Positions 23,587-31,426 of a stretch of DNA of 38,527 bases are shown here, piece by piece. The stretch's first letter is position 1; each line of letters begins with the position of its first letter. Below the pieces are notes generated by a model. It searched no databases and was not told the origin of the DNA. It saw only the letters and a program-made list of their open reading frames with translations. The translations under genes were made by a program, and so were the position numbers. This DNA is from Planctomycetaceae bacterium (GTDB lineage: Bacteria > Planctomycetota > Planctomycetia > Pirellulales > UBA1268), in NCBI GenBank assembly GCA_005789975.1, contig SXWC01000169.1, positions 1-38,527 on the forward strand, written 5' to 3'.

Positions 23587-24503
23587 GTCCCACCCTTCTG
23601 CGACGCCGGCTCGGCGGCCCGCAGTCCGCCCCCCCAGGCGAGTTTGTCGCGGAGGGTGTGGTAGTAGCCGTGGCGGCCGGTTTCCACCAGCGTGAACCGG
23701 GGCGTCGCCCGGCGGACCCGGATGCGGTCGCCGGCGACGAGGCCCGCCACCACCCGGCCGTCCACCACGCAGGCGGATCCCGCGTTGGGCTCGGGAACGA
23801 CGATCTCGTAGGTGCGGGAGGCGGAATCCACGACCGTGCGGTTGGTGAGCGTGTGGGGATTGAGCGGAGTGAACACGAAAGCGTCGAGGTCCTTGCGAAC
23901 GATCGGACCGCCGGCAGACAGGTTGTAGGCAGTCGAGCCAACGGGCGTCGAGACGATCAGGCCATCGGCCCGGTAGGTCGTCGCCAGTTCACCGTCCACA
24001 AAAAGCCCGATCTCGATCATCGAGAAGGAGGGGCCGGCGAGGATCGAGGCCTCGTTGAGGCCGAGTTCCCGGTGAACGGCCACGTTGCCCCGCAGCACCT
24101 CCGCCTCGAACATCAGGTGATCCACGAGCCGGAACCGGCCGGCGGCGATTTCCTCCAGAGCCTCCACGGCGTCGCGTCGGGGCACGTCGGCGAGAAAGCC
24201 GAGCCTGCCGAGATTCACCCCCAGCACCGGCACCTGCCCGTATCCCATCCAGCGGGCCGCCCGCAGGATCGAGCCGTCGCCGCCGAGCACCACCACCAGG
24301 TCGGTGTCGGCCGGGCACTCCGCGCAGGCCTCTTCGGACCGGGGCGTGAGCAGGCAGGTGACATGGTGCCCGGCCGCTGCCAGGCTCGCGGAGAGCCGGT
24401 CCGCCTCGACCGCGACGTCGCCGATGTCGGCGGGGCCGACGATCACCACCCGCAAGGGCGCGGGCGTGGCGTGCTCGGGACGCAATCGGGATCCGCGAGT
24501 CAT
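23583..24503 (-). CDS. nadK: NAD kinase
   Basis: NadK phosphorylates NAD to NADP. The 306-residue product has the diagnostic GGDG (residues 74-77, VVVLGGDGSIL), a GLNEASI segment supplying the conserved NE pair, and the YRADGLIVSTPVGSTAYNLSAGGPIV block (quoted in part) that binds NAD and closes the active site. The ATG at 24503 lies 20 bp after the dxs stop. The downstream secreted hypothetical gene overlaps the nadK stop by three bases. Co-transcription with dxs and ispA is reasonable, since the methylerythritol phosphate pathway uses NADPH. Confidence 0.95.
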   Translation of the reverse strand: MTRGSRLRPEHATPAPLRVVIVGPADIGDVAVEADRLSASLAAAGHHVTCLLTPRSEEACAECPADTDLVVVLGGDGSILRAARWMGYGQVPVLGVNLGRLGFLADVPRRDAVEALEEIAAGRFRLVDHLMFEAEVLRGNVAVHRELGLNEASILAGPSFSMIEIGLFVDGELATTYRADGLIVSTPVGSTAYNLSAGGPIVRKDLDAFVFTPLNPHTLTNRTVVDSASRTYEIVVPEPNAGSACVVDGRVVAGLVAGDRIRVRRATPRFTLVETGRHGYYHTLRDKLAWGGGLRAAEPASQKGGT

Positions 24504-24523
24504 GACGCCCGCTCCGCGAGGAT

Positions 24524-26446
24524 TCAGCGATCGGCCGCGGCGTGGGCGGTGGCTTCATTGGGTAGGGGCTCGCGGCCGGCGAGCCGGCGGCACGTCGCAG
24601 CGATCCCGGCGGCGTCGAGCCCCAGATCGGCAAGCAACTCGGCCCGCTCCCCATGCTCGACGAACCGGTCGGGGAGCCCCAGCCTCACGATCGGGCCGGG
24701 GTGGATGCCCGCGTCGTTGACCGCCTCGAGCAGACCGCTGCCGAAGCCGGTGGGCAGGGCGTTTTCCTCGACCGTCACGACCCAAGGAACCGACTCCAGC
24801 CGTTCCACGACGCCGGCATCGAGCGGCTTCACGAACCGGGCGTTGACGACCCCGACCTCGAGCCCTTCGCGGTGCAGCTGCTGGGCCGCCTTGAGCGCCT
24901 CGCCAAGCAGCGTGCCGCAGGCGATCACCAGGCCGTCGTTGCCCTCGGCGAGCACCTCCGACTTGCCGAGTTCGATCGGCGTCCGCGGGCCGGCATGGTT
25001 CTCCACGACCGCCTTGGGATACCGGATCGCGACCGGTCCGCCGTGGGCGAGCGCCCAGTCGAGCATCGCGGTGAGATCGTGTTCATCGCCGGGGGCGAGC
25101 ACCACCATGTTGGGAAACAGCCGCATGTAGCCGAGGTCGTAGCTGCCATGGTGGGTGGGGCCGTCGGGGCCCGTCAGGCCGGCGCGGTCGAGCATGAAGA
25201 CGACCGGCAGGTTCTGCAGGCAGACCTCCTGGAAAATCTGGTCGAACGACCGCTGCAGGAACGTGCTGTAGATGTCGACGATCGGCAGGCAGCCCGCCTT
25301 GGCCTGACCGGCCGCGAAGGCGACGGCGTGCGACTCGCAGATGCCGACGTCGAAGAAGCGGTCGGGAAACTCCGCGCGGACCGGCTCGAGCTTGTTGCCC
25401 TGGCACATCGCCGCGGTCATGACCGTCACCCGTGGATCGCGTCGCAGCGCCGCGCCGATCGCCGCCGACGCCGTGTCGGTGTAGGCCCGTGAAGACGACT
25501 TCTTGATCGAGACGATGCAGTCGTCGTCGTCACACTCGAAGGGGGCGGGGGTGTGGAAGAAGACGGGATCGGCCTCGGCCGGCTTGAAGCCATGCCCCTT
25601 TTCGGTCAGCACATGCAGCAGGATCGGCCCCTCCTCGTCCTTGACGAGTTCGAGGTAGCGGATCAGGTTGGGCAGCGAATGTCCTTCGACGGGGCCGAAG
25701 TAGCGCACGCCCATCGCCTCGAAGAGCATGCCGCCGTGGAGCGTCGCCTTCAGCGAGTCCTTGACGTTGGTCAGCATCCGCTCGACCTGTTCGCCGACCA
25801 TCGGCACGCCCTTGATGAGCTCGCCGGCCTGGTGCTTGATGCCGCGGTACCAGGGGTTTGTCCGCACCGTGTCGAGGTATTCGGCAAGCGCCCCCACCCG
25901 CGGACAGATCGACATCTTGTTGTCGTTGAGAATGACCAGCAGCCGCTTCTTGAGGAAGCCGGCGTTGTTCAGGGCCTCGAAGACGATGCCGGATGGAAGG
26001 GCCCCGTCGCCGATCACGGCCACGCTGCGGCGGTCTTCCTCTCCCCGCAGGCTGTCGCCGCTCGCGAGGCCCAGTGCCGTCGAGACACTGCAACCGGCAT
26101 GTCCCGTCATGAACAGGTCGTAGGGGCTCTCCTCGGGGTTGGGGTAGCCCATCAGTCCGCCCTTGGTGCGGATCGTGCCGAAGCGGGCGAACCGGCCGGT
26201 GATCAGCTTGTGGGGATAGATCTGGTGGCCGGTGTCCCAGATCAGCCTGTCGCGGCTGAAGTCGAATACCCGATGCAGCGCCAGGCAGAGTTCCACCACG
26301 CCGAGGTTCGAGGCGAAGTGCGCCGTCCGGGACGTGACGACCTCACAGAGCGCCCGCCGCATCTCGGCGGCGAGTTGCTCGAGTTGCTCCATGGAAAGTC
26401 CCTGGAGGTCGCGCGGCGAGAGGATTTTCGGCAGGATATCGGCCAT
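24524..26446 (-). CDS. dxs: 1-deoxy-D-xylulose-5-phosphate synthase
   Basis: Dxs makes DXP from pyruvate and glyceraldehyde 3-phosphate with thiamine diphosphate, the first step of the MEP isoprenoid pathway. The 640-residue length is normal. Visible motifs include TAHFASNLGVVELCLALH, LIWDTGHQIYPHK, and the ThDP/Mg site GDGALPSG (147-154) with the Asn-containing VILNDNKMSI. Downstream are the transketolase blocks GICESHAVAFAAGQA and LDRAGLTGPDGPTHHG. The ATG at 26446 is the family start. ispA ends 28 bp upstream and nadK starts 20 bp downstream, so the three are almost certainly one transcript. Confidence 0.97.
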   Translation of the reverse strand: MADILPKILSPRDLQGLSMEQLEQLAAEMRRALCEVVTSRTAHFASNLGVVELCLALHRVFDFSRDRLIWDTGHQIYPHKLITGRFARFGTIRTKGGLMGYPNPEESPYDLFMTGHAGCSVSTALGLASGDSLRGEEDRRSVAVIGDGALPSGIVFEALNNAGFLKKRLLVILNDNKMSICPRVGALAEYLDTVRTNPWYRGIKHQAGELIKGVPMVGEQVERMLTNVKDSLKATLHGGMLFEAMGVRYFGPVEGHSLPNLIRYLELVKDEEGPILLHVLTEKGHGFKPAEADPVFFHTPAPFECDDDDCIVSIKKSSSRAYTDTASAAIGAALRRDPRVTVMTAAMCQGNKLEPVRAEFPDRFFDVGICESHAVAFAAGQAKAGCLPIVDIYSTFLQRSFDQIFQEVCLQNLPVVFMLDRAGLTGPDGPTHHGSYDLGYMRLFPNMVVLAPGDEHDLTAMLDWALAHGGPVAIRYPKAVVENHAGPRTPIELGKSEVLAEGNDGLVIACGTLLGEALKAAQQLHREGLEVGVVNARFVKPLDAGVVERLESVPWVVTVEENALPTGFGSGLLEAVNDAGIHPGPIVRLGLPDRFVEHGERAELLADLGLDAAGIAATCRRLAGREPLPNEATAHAAADR

Positions 26447-26474
26447 GGCGGGGAAGTGCTCCGTGCGTGTCCTC

Positions 26475-27464
26475 TTAATGATCGCGGGCGACGATCCAGC
26501 GGGCGAGGGCCGCCAGTTCCGCGGCCGGTTTGCCCAGTGGTTCGACCGCCGCGACCGCCTGAGCGGCCAGGTCGCGGGCCCGCGACCGTGCGGCGGCGAT
26601 GCCGGCGACCGTGGGGTAGGTGATCTTGCCCCGATCGGCATCCTTGCCGACACGCTTGCCCATCGCGGCCTCGGTCCCCTCGGCGTCGAGCACGTCGTCG
26701 GCAATCTGGAACGCGATCCCGAAGGCCCTGCCAAACGCCGCCAGCGCGGCCTGCTGCGCCGCGTCGGCTCCGGCCGCGAGTCCACCGAGTTCGAGCGCCG
26801 CCAGAAACAGCGCGCCGGTTTTGCGGCGGTTGATGCGGTCCATCCAGGCGATTTGTTCGTCGGCCGCCGTGGGCCGCAGGGACATCCAGCCCCGTTCGGC
26901 GGCGAGATCGTCAACCTGGCCGCCGACGAGTGCCGCCGCGCCGGCGGCGCGGGCCAGCACGAGGCAGGCCCGACCCGCGGCGGCCGCGGGCATCCCCGCC
27001 GCGAGCACCTCGAACGCCAGCGACTGGAGCGCGTCGCCGCAGAGGATGGCGGTCGCTTCGTCGTAGGCCCTGTGGCAGGTGGGGCGGCCGCGACGCAGGT
27101 CGTCGTCGTCCTTCGCGGGGAGGTCGTCGTGAACGAGCGAATACGCGTGGATCATCTCCACCGCGAGCGCCGCCGGCGCGGCGGCCGTCCAGAGGCTCGC
27201 CGGATCGGTTCCCGGTCTGCCGCAGGCCTGGGCCGCCCAGAGGGCCAATGCCGGCCGCAGCCGCTTGCCGGGTGCCAGGGTCGCATACCGCATCGCGGCG
27301 GCGAGCCGTTCAGGCGTGTCGTCGGAGAGGCGGAAAGCCGCTTCGAGTCGCGGCTCGATGAACTGTCGCACGCGGTCGAGCGACCGCCCGACCTGCTCGT
27401 CGGGAGCGTCGCTCGGCGGCACGGCGGACGTGGAATCTCTGCTGGTCACCGGGCAGCTTGCCAT
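26475..27464 (-). CDS. ispA: Polyprenyl (farnesyl/geranylgeranyl) diphosphate synthase
   Basis: This trans-prenyltransferase condenses isopentenyl diphosphate with allylic diphosphates. The 329-residue product has the first Asp-rich motif HDDLPAKDDDDLRRGRPTCH and the second FQIADDVLD, followed by GKDADRGKITYPT. The residues just before the first motif (IHAYSLVHDD) match short-chain FPP/GGPP synthases. In the first motif Lys replaces the Met usually seen in DDLPAMDDDD; the acidic residues are intact. Chain length cannot be read with certainty. It lies 28 bp before dxs and 79 bp after xseB, the familiar xseB-ispA-dxs order. Confidence 0.93.
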   Translation of the reverse strand: MASCPVTSRDSTSAVPPSDAPDEQVGRSLDRVRQFIEPRLEAAFRLSDDTPERLAAAMRYATLAPGKRLRPALALWAAQACGRPGTDPASLWTAAAPAALAVEMIHAYSLVHDDLPAKDDDDLRRGRPTCHRAYDEATAILCGDALQSLAFEVLAAGMPAAAAGRACLVLARAAGAAALVGGQVDDLAAERGWMSLRPTAADEQIAWMDRINRRKTGALFLAALELGGLAAGADAAQQAALAAFGRAFGIAFQIADDVLDAEGTEAAMGKRVGKDADRGKITYPTVAGIAAARSRARDLAAQAVAAVEPLGKPAAELAALARWIVARDH

Positions 27465-27543
27465 TCGGGGGCCTGCAGGTGGTGCGAGGCTCTGAGTGAG
27501 GAGGCTCTTGCCGTCCCGACGTGTGGATCAGCCGTCGGAAAGT

Positions 27544-27906
27544 CTAGACGGCGTCGGGCGCATCGTCCATCCCGGGCAGTGTTTTCGTCCTCGACTTCCG
27601 GGCTCCTCCGCGGGCGGTCGGCGGCGGCACCACCGCTTCGGCGGCGGTCGCCGTCTCGTGCGGCACGAGGATCGGCCGTCCCTCCTCGTCGATGCGGACC
27701 AGCACGCCGACTTTCTTCTCGGCAACGGCCAATTCCTCGTGAAGGCGGTGCAACAGGGCCACGCCGCGCTCGTAGGCCGCGATCGAGTCCGACAGGCCAA
27801 GGCTGCCCGATTCGAGCTTCGAGACAAGTCCGCCGAGATCGGCGAGGGCCGTTTCAAATGAGGAGGTCTGGCCGGAGTTTGCGGCCGCGTCGTCAGGTTC
27901 CGACAT
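27544..27906 (-). CDS. xseB: Exonuclease VII small subunit
   Basis: XseB is the small helical subunit that coats the large subunit of exonuclease VII. The family core is FETALADLGGLVSKLESGSLGLSDSIAAYERGV...LHRLHEELAVAEKKV, about 55 residues. The 120-residue product is longer than the usual 70-90 residues because of a C-terminal Pro/Arg/Lys-rich tail. The start at 27906 (MSEPDD) overlaps the end of xseA by 14 nt; an adjacent ATG at 27909 is equally possible. The overlap implies coupled translation, which would keep the two subunits in step. Confidence 0.9.
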   Translation of the reverse strand: MSEPDDAAANSGQTSSFETALADLGGLVSKLESGSLGLSDSIAAYERGVALLHRLHEELAVAEKKVGVLVRIDEEGRPILVPHETATAAEAVVPPPTARGGARKSRTKTLPGMDDAPDAV

Positions 27907-29143
27907 CATCGTTCGAGATCCTTTCCACTGTGCTCCGGATTCGTCCATCGGCGAGCTGCGTGATCAGGGTATCACCCGGCGCCAGCCCGGCGACGCTGCG
28001 GAGCGCCGCTGGATCGCGGTCGGTCCACGTCACCGACCAGCCGCGGGCGAGCAGATGGAGCGGGCTGCCCGCCTCCAGTCGCGCGGCCGCCGCGGCAAGT
28101 CGCTCGCGACCACGATCGACGGCCAGCCCGGCGAGCCGTCTCAGCCGCCGCGCATGCTGGTCGAGGGTGTCGCGACGATCGCGGACGAGCCGACTCGGGT
28201 CGGCGAAGAACTGCGACCTGCCGAGCGAAACAACCCGCTCCCGGGCCATCTCGAGGCGGCGGGAGAGGCCCGCGTCGAGTCGCAGGCCGAGCGTGCCCAC
28301 GGTCGCGGCCACCTCGCGGCCGTCGGGCACGATCCTCACCGCGGCATCGGTGGGCGTCAGGGCCCGAACGTCCGCGGCAAGATCGCAGAGCGACACGTCG
28401 ATCTCGTGCCCCACGCCCGACACGATCGGAATGGGCGACGTCGCCACCGCGCGGACGAGCACCTCCTCGTTGAACGACCAGAGGTCCTCGAGGCTGCCAC
28501 CGCCCCGCACCAGCGCGATCACGTCCACCGCCGGCCGCAGTCGGGCGGCGACGCCGAGGGCCGCGGCGAGTTCCTCGGCCGCGCCCGCCCCCTGCACCCG
28601 GGACGGCACGACGATCACCTCGCTGGCCTGCCAGCGGGAGAGGAGCGTCTCGAGAAAATCGGCGATCGCGGCGCCCGTCGGGCTCGTGACCACGGCGATC
28701 CGCCGCGGATACGTCGGCAGCGGACGCTTCCGTGCCGCCGCGAAGGCTCCCTCGGCCTCGAGTTTGGCGTGGACCCGCCGGAGCCGGGCCTCGAGCGCAC
28801 CGGTGCCGATGGCATGCAGCCGATCGATCGTGAGTTGGTAGGTGCCGCGGGGCGCATAGACCTCGAGCCGCCCATGACAGATGACCTCGAGGCCATCGGC
28901 CGGCTCGATGGCGAGCGCCTGCATGGCCCCCCGCCAGATCACCGCCCGCAGCACCGCGGCGTCGTCCTTGAGCGAGAGATAGACGTGGCCGCTGGAGGCC
29001 CGGGTCAGATTGCTCACTTCGCCCGTCACCCAGACGTCGGCAAACCGCGTCTCGACCTGCTCCTTGACGCGGGCGGTCAGCTCCGACACGCTCTGGGCGT
29101 CGTCGGGCGGGCTCTTGCTGTCTGTCGCGACGCGGGTGGCCAT
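27893..29143 (-). CDS. xseA: Exonuclease VII large subunit
   Basis: XseA is the catalytic subunit of exonuclease VII, which degrades single-stranded DNA from both ends. The 416-residue product has the N-terminal OB-fold (VSELTARVKEQVETRFADVWVTGEVSN, quoted as blocks VSELTARVKE and WVTGEVSNLTRASSGHVYLS). The catalytic domain includes PRRIAVVTSPTGAAIADF, ALVRGGGSLEDLWSFNEE and PIVSGVGHEIDVSLCDLAADVRA (partly quoted). A long coiled-coil follows, and the end is RGWSVTWTD. The ATG at 29143 is preferred over the longer frame start at 29224. It heads the six-gene minus-strand run and diverges from the MFS gene with 75 bp between. Confidence 0.95.
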   Translation of the reverse strand: MATRVATDSKSPPDDAQSVSELTARVKEQVETRFADVWVTGEVSNLTRASSGHVYLSLKDDAAVLRAVIWRGAMQALAIEPADGLEVICHGRLEVYAPRGTYQLTIDRLHAIGTGALEARLRRVHAKLEAEGAFAAARKRPLPTYPRRIAVVTSPTGAAIADFLETLLSRWQASEVIVVPSRVQGAGAAEELAAALGVAARLRPAVDVIALVRGGGSLEDLWSFNEEVLVRAVATSPIPIVSGVGHEIDVSLCDLAADVRALTPTDAAVRIVPDGREVAATVGTLGLRLDAGLSRRLEMARERVVSLGRSQFFADPSRLVRDRRDTLDQHARRLRRLAGLAVDRGRERLAAAAARLEAGSPLHLLARGWSVTWTDRDPAALRSVAGLAPGDTLITQLADGRIRSTVERISNDDVGT

Positions 29144-29218
29144 GGGTCGCCAGTGTAGCAGTCGTGCCTCGTGCGCCCTCCGGTGCGCCAGGCGGAAACG
29201 CGAGGCAACCACCCGGGC

Positions 29219-30547
29219 ATGCAAACACGATCCGACACCACCGACTCCGGCTCGACCCGCACTGCCGCGGCGTCGCGGGGCGCGCTGCTCGTCGTCTTCC
29301 TGACCGTGTTCATCGACCTGCTGGGGTTTGGCATCGTGCTGCCGGTGATGCCGCGGCAGGCCGAGCCTTATCTCAAGGCCCTCGACCTGTCAGACGCCGC
29401 CACCGGAGCCGCGATCGGCGTGCTCTTCTCCGTCTTTTCCCTGATGCAGTTTCTGTTCAGCCCGATCTGGGGCCGACTGTCGGATCGTGTCGGCCGGCGG
29501 CCGCTGCTGCTCCTGAGCCTCGCCGGTTCGGTCATCTGCTACGCGTTGTACGGCTGGGCGGTGACGGTTCCGAACGACCCGGTGCCGTCGCGCGGGATGG
29601 CGACCGTGGCGCTGGGGCTGATCCTGCTCTCCCGGATCGGCGCCGGCATCGCGGGGGCGAGCGTCGGCACGGCGGCGGCGGTGATCGCCGACTGCACGAC
29701 CCCGGAAAACCGGGCCCGCGGCATGGCCCTGATCGGAATCGCGTTTGGCGGCGGATTCACGCTCGGCCCGCTGATCGCCTACTTCGGCCTGGCGATCTTC
29801 AAGCAGCAGCCTTGGGGCGTGGGGGCGATCGCCTCGCTGCTCTCGTTGATCGCGTTTCTGATCGCGTTCTTCGTGTTCAAGGAGACCCGGCCGGCCGGAG
29901 GAGTGCCGCCGCGGCAGCACACCGGGTTCGCGCGGACGGCCGCCGTGCTGCGGATGCCGGCGGTCGGCGCGCTTGTGCTCGTCTACTTCCTGTCGATCGT
30001 CGCCTTCGCCAACTTCGAGGCCACGCTCGCGCGGCTCACGAATGCGGCTTTCGCGATGACCGACAACGACAATTTTCTGGTCTTCGCCTTCATCGGGCTG
30101 ATGCTGCTGATCGCGGGAGGCGCGTACCGGCCGCTCGCCAAGCACTTCCCGGAAAGCAGGATGCTGGCCGCGGGCGTGGCGCTGATGTTCGTCGGCCTCG
30201 GTCTGCTCGGCGGTGTCGCCTGGTGGGTGTTCCGCGACCCGGCGGCGGGCGACACGGCGGCCCTGCGGACCGTCTTCTACGTCGCCGCGGCCGTGGCCGT
30301 GGCCGGCTTTGCCTGCGTCAATCCATCGGTGTCGGCGCTGATCTCGAAGAAGGCCGATCCCACGAGGCAGGGCGAGGTGCTGGGCGTCAACCAGTCGTTC
30401 GCGTCGCTCGGACGGATCGTCGGGCCGTTCGTGGGCTCGTTCCTGTTCGGACTCCATCCTTCGCACGCCCTGCCCTTCGTCGCTGCGGTGGTCGTGTTGG
30501 CGGCGGTGTCGCTGCTCCTGCCGCGGATCGCGGGAGCGTCACGCTGA
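29219..30547 (+). CDS. MFS transporter, TetA/multidrug-like
   Basis: The 442-residue product has 12 predicted helices. The first is LLVVFLTVFIDLLGFGIVLPVMP, and motif A follows as GRLSDRVGRRPLLLLSL, very like TetA and related drug exporters. RIGAGIAGASVGTAAAVIADCTTPENRARGMALIG covers the motif C-like region and the loop (quoted as RIGAGIAGAS and ADCTTPENRARGMALIG). Export of a small molecule is inferred; the substrate is unknown. The ATG at 29219 is preferred over the frame start at 29171. Its stop shares a base with the cbiX start (TGATG), so the two genes are probably translated together. Confidence 0.88.
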   Translation: MQTRSDTTDSGSTRTAAASRGALLVVFLTVFIDLLGFGIVLPVMPRQAEPYLKALDLSDAATGAAIGVLFSVFSLMQFLFSPIWGRLSDRVGRRPLLLLSLAGSVICYALYGWAVTVPNDPVPSRGMATVALGLILLSRIGAGIAGASVGTAAAVIADCTTPENRARGMALIGIAFGGGFTLGPLIAYFGLAIFKQQPWGVGAIASLLSLIAFLIAFFVFKETRPAGGVPPRQHTGFARTAAVLRMPAVGALVLVYFLSIVAFANFEATLARLTNAAFAMTDNDNFLVFAFIGLMLLIAGGAYRPLAKHFPESRMLAAGVALMFVGLGLLGGVAWWVFRDPAAGDTAALRTVFYVAAAVAVAGFACVNPSVSALISKKADPTRQGEVLGVNQSFASLGRIVGPFVGSFLFGLHPSHALPFVAAVVVLAAVSLLLPRIAGASR

Positions 30548-31374
30548 TGAACGGGACGTTTTCCCGCGAGGTCGGCCTGCTCGTCGTCGGACACGGCACC
30601 GCCGATCCGGAGGGGGCCGCCGAGACGCGGGGCGTGGCCGAAGCCGTCGCGGAGCTGCTTCCCGGTATCGCGGTGGAACTCGGTTTTCTTGAAGTGATCG
30701 GCCCCACGATCGCCGACGCACTCGGCCGGTTGGCCGAGCGGGGATGCCGTGAGATCGTGGCGGCACCGCTGCTGCTCTTCGCCGCCGGGCACGCGAAGCG
30801 GGACGTGCCCGAGGCGATCGCCGGTCCTGCGGCCGCCCTCGGCCTGCGGGTTCGTCAGGCCGAACCTTTCGGCTGCCGGCCCGAGATCGTGGAACTGTCG
30901 CGATTGCGTCGGCACGAGGCGGTCGCCGGCCTGCGGCCGGTCGCGCCGGCCGAAACCGTCCTGCTCATGATCGGCCGCGGCTCGAGCGATCCGGCGGCGG
31001 CAACGCAGTTGAGGGGCTTCACCGAGGCGACGCTGGCCGACGAGCCTGAAAAGCGGCCCGGACGGGTGGAACTCGGCTTCGTGGCGGCCGCCCGGCCACG
31101 GCTCGACGAGGCGATTGCCACGGCATGCGATCCCATCGGGGGCGAGCGGCGTAGAATCGTGGTGCAGCCACATCTGCTGTTTCGCGGGCACGTGGAGGAG
31201 CAGGTGAGGGGGGCGGTGTGCACGGGACGCGAACTCCGTCCGGACCTCGAGTGGGTGCAGGTGGCACGACTGGGGGCCGACCGGCTTGTGGCCCGTGCTT
31301 TGGCGGCTCGGGCGCTGGAAGTGATTGGTCCGGAAAGCCTCACTCGCCAAGGATGGTGTGAATCGTCACAATGA
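30547..31374 (+). CDS. cbiX: Sirohydrochlorin chelatase, CbiX type
   Basis: CbiX inserts cobalt (or iron, for siroheme) into sirohydrochlorin. The 275-residue product contains two tandem CbiX-like halves. Half 1 has LLVVGHGTADPEG and PLLLFAAGHAKRDVP with the catalytic-type His residues; half 2 has LLMIGRGSSDPAA and PHLLFRGHVEEQV. The long two-domain form fits cobaltochelatases of aerobic cobalamin makers but also some siroheme enzymes, so the metal is uncertain. The ATG at 30547 overlaps the stop of the MFS gene by one base. No cobalamin riboswitch was recognised upstream. Confidence 0.85.
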   Translation: MNGTFSREVGLLVVGHGTADPEGAAETRGVAEAVAELLPGIAVELGFLEVIGPTIADALGRLAERGCREIVAAPLLLFAAGHAKRDVPEAIAGPAAALGLRVRQAEPFGCRPEIVELSRLRRHEAVAGLRPVAPAETVLLMIGRGSSDPAAATQLRGFTEATLADEPEKRPGRVELGFVAAARPRLDEAIATACDPIGGERRRIVVQPHLLFRGHVEEQVRGAVCTGRELRPDLEWVQVARLGADRLVARALAARALEVIGPESLTRQGWCESSQ

Positions 31375-31426
31375 CCGGGCGTTGCCCCTCGCCGATTCAT
31401 GGGGCCAGACACGGAGGATCCAGCGC

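Noticed and set aside
27085..27110. Lys in place of Met in the first Asp-rich motif of the prenyl synthase (DDLPAKDDDD)
   Set aside because: The metal-binding acidic residues are intact; a single change at a non-ligand position is noted in the entry but is not strong enough for a finding.
29144..29218. Cobalamin riboswitch upstream of the MFS-cbiX pair
   Set aside because: The divergent gap is only 75 bp and lacks the conserved B12-box; nothing riboswitch-like could be recognised.
30961..31000. Loss of a catalytic His in the second half of CbiX (IGRGSSDP)
   Set aside because: Long CbiX proteins often carry GRGSSDP in the second half while the catalytic His residues are in the first, so this looks normal.
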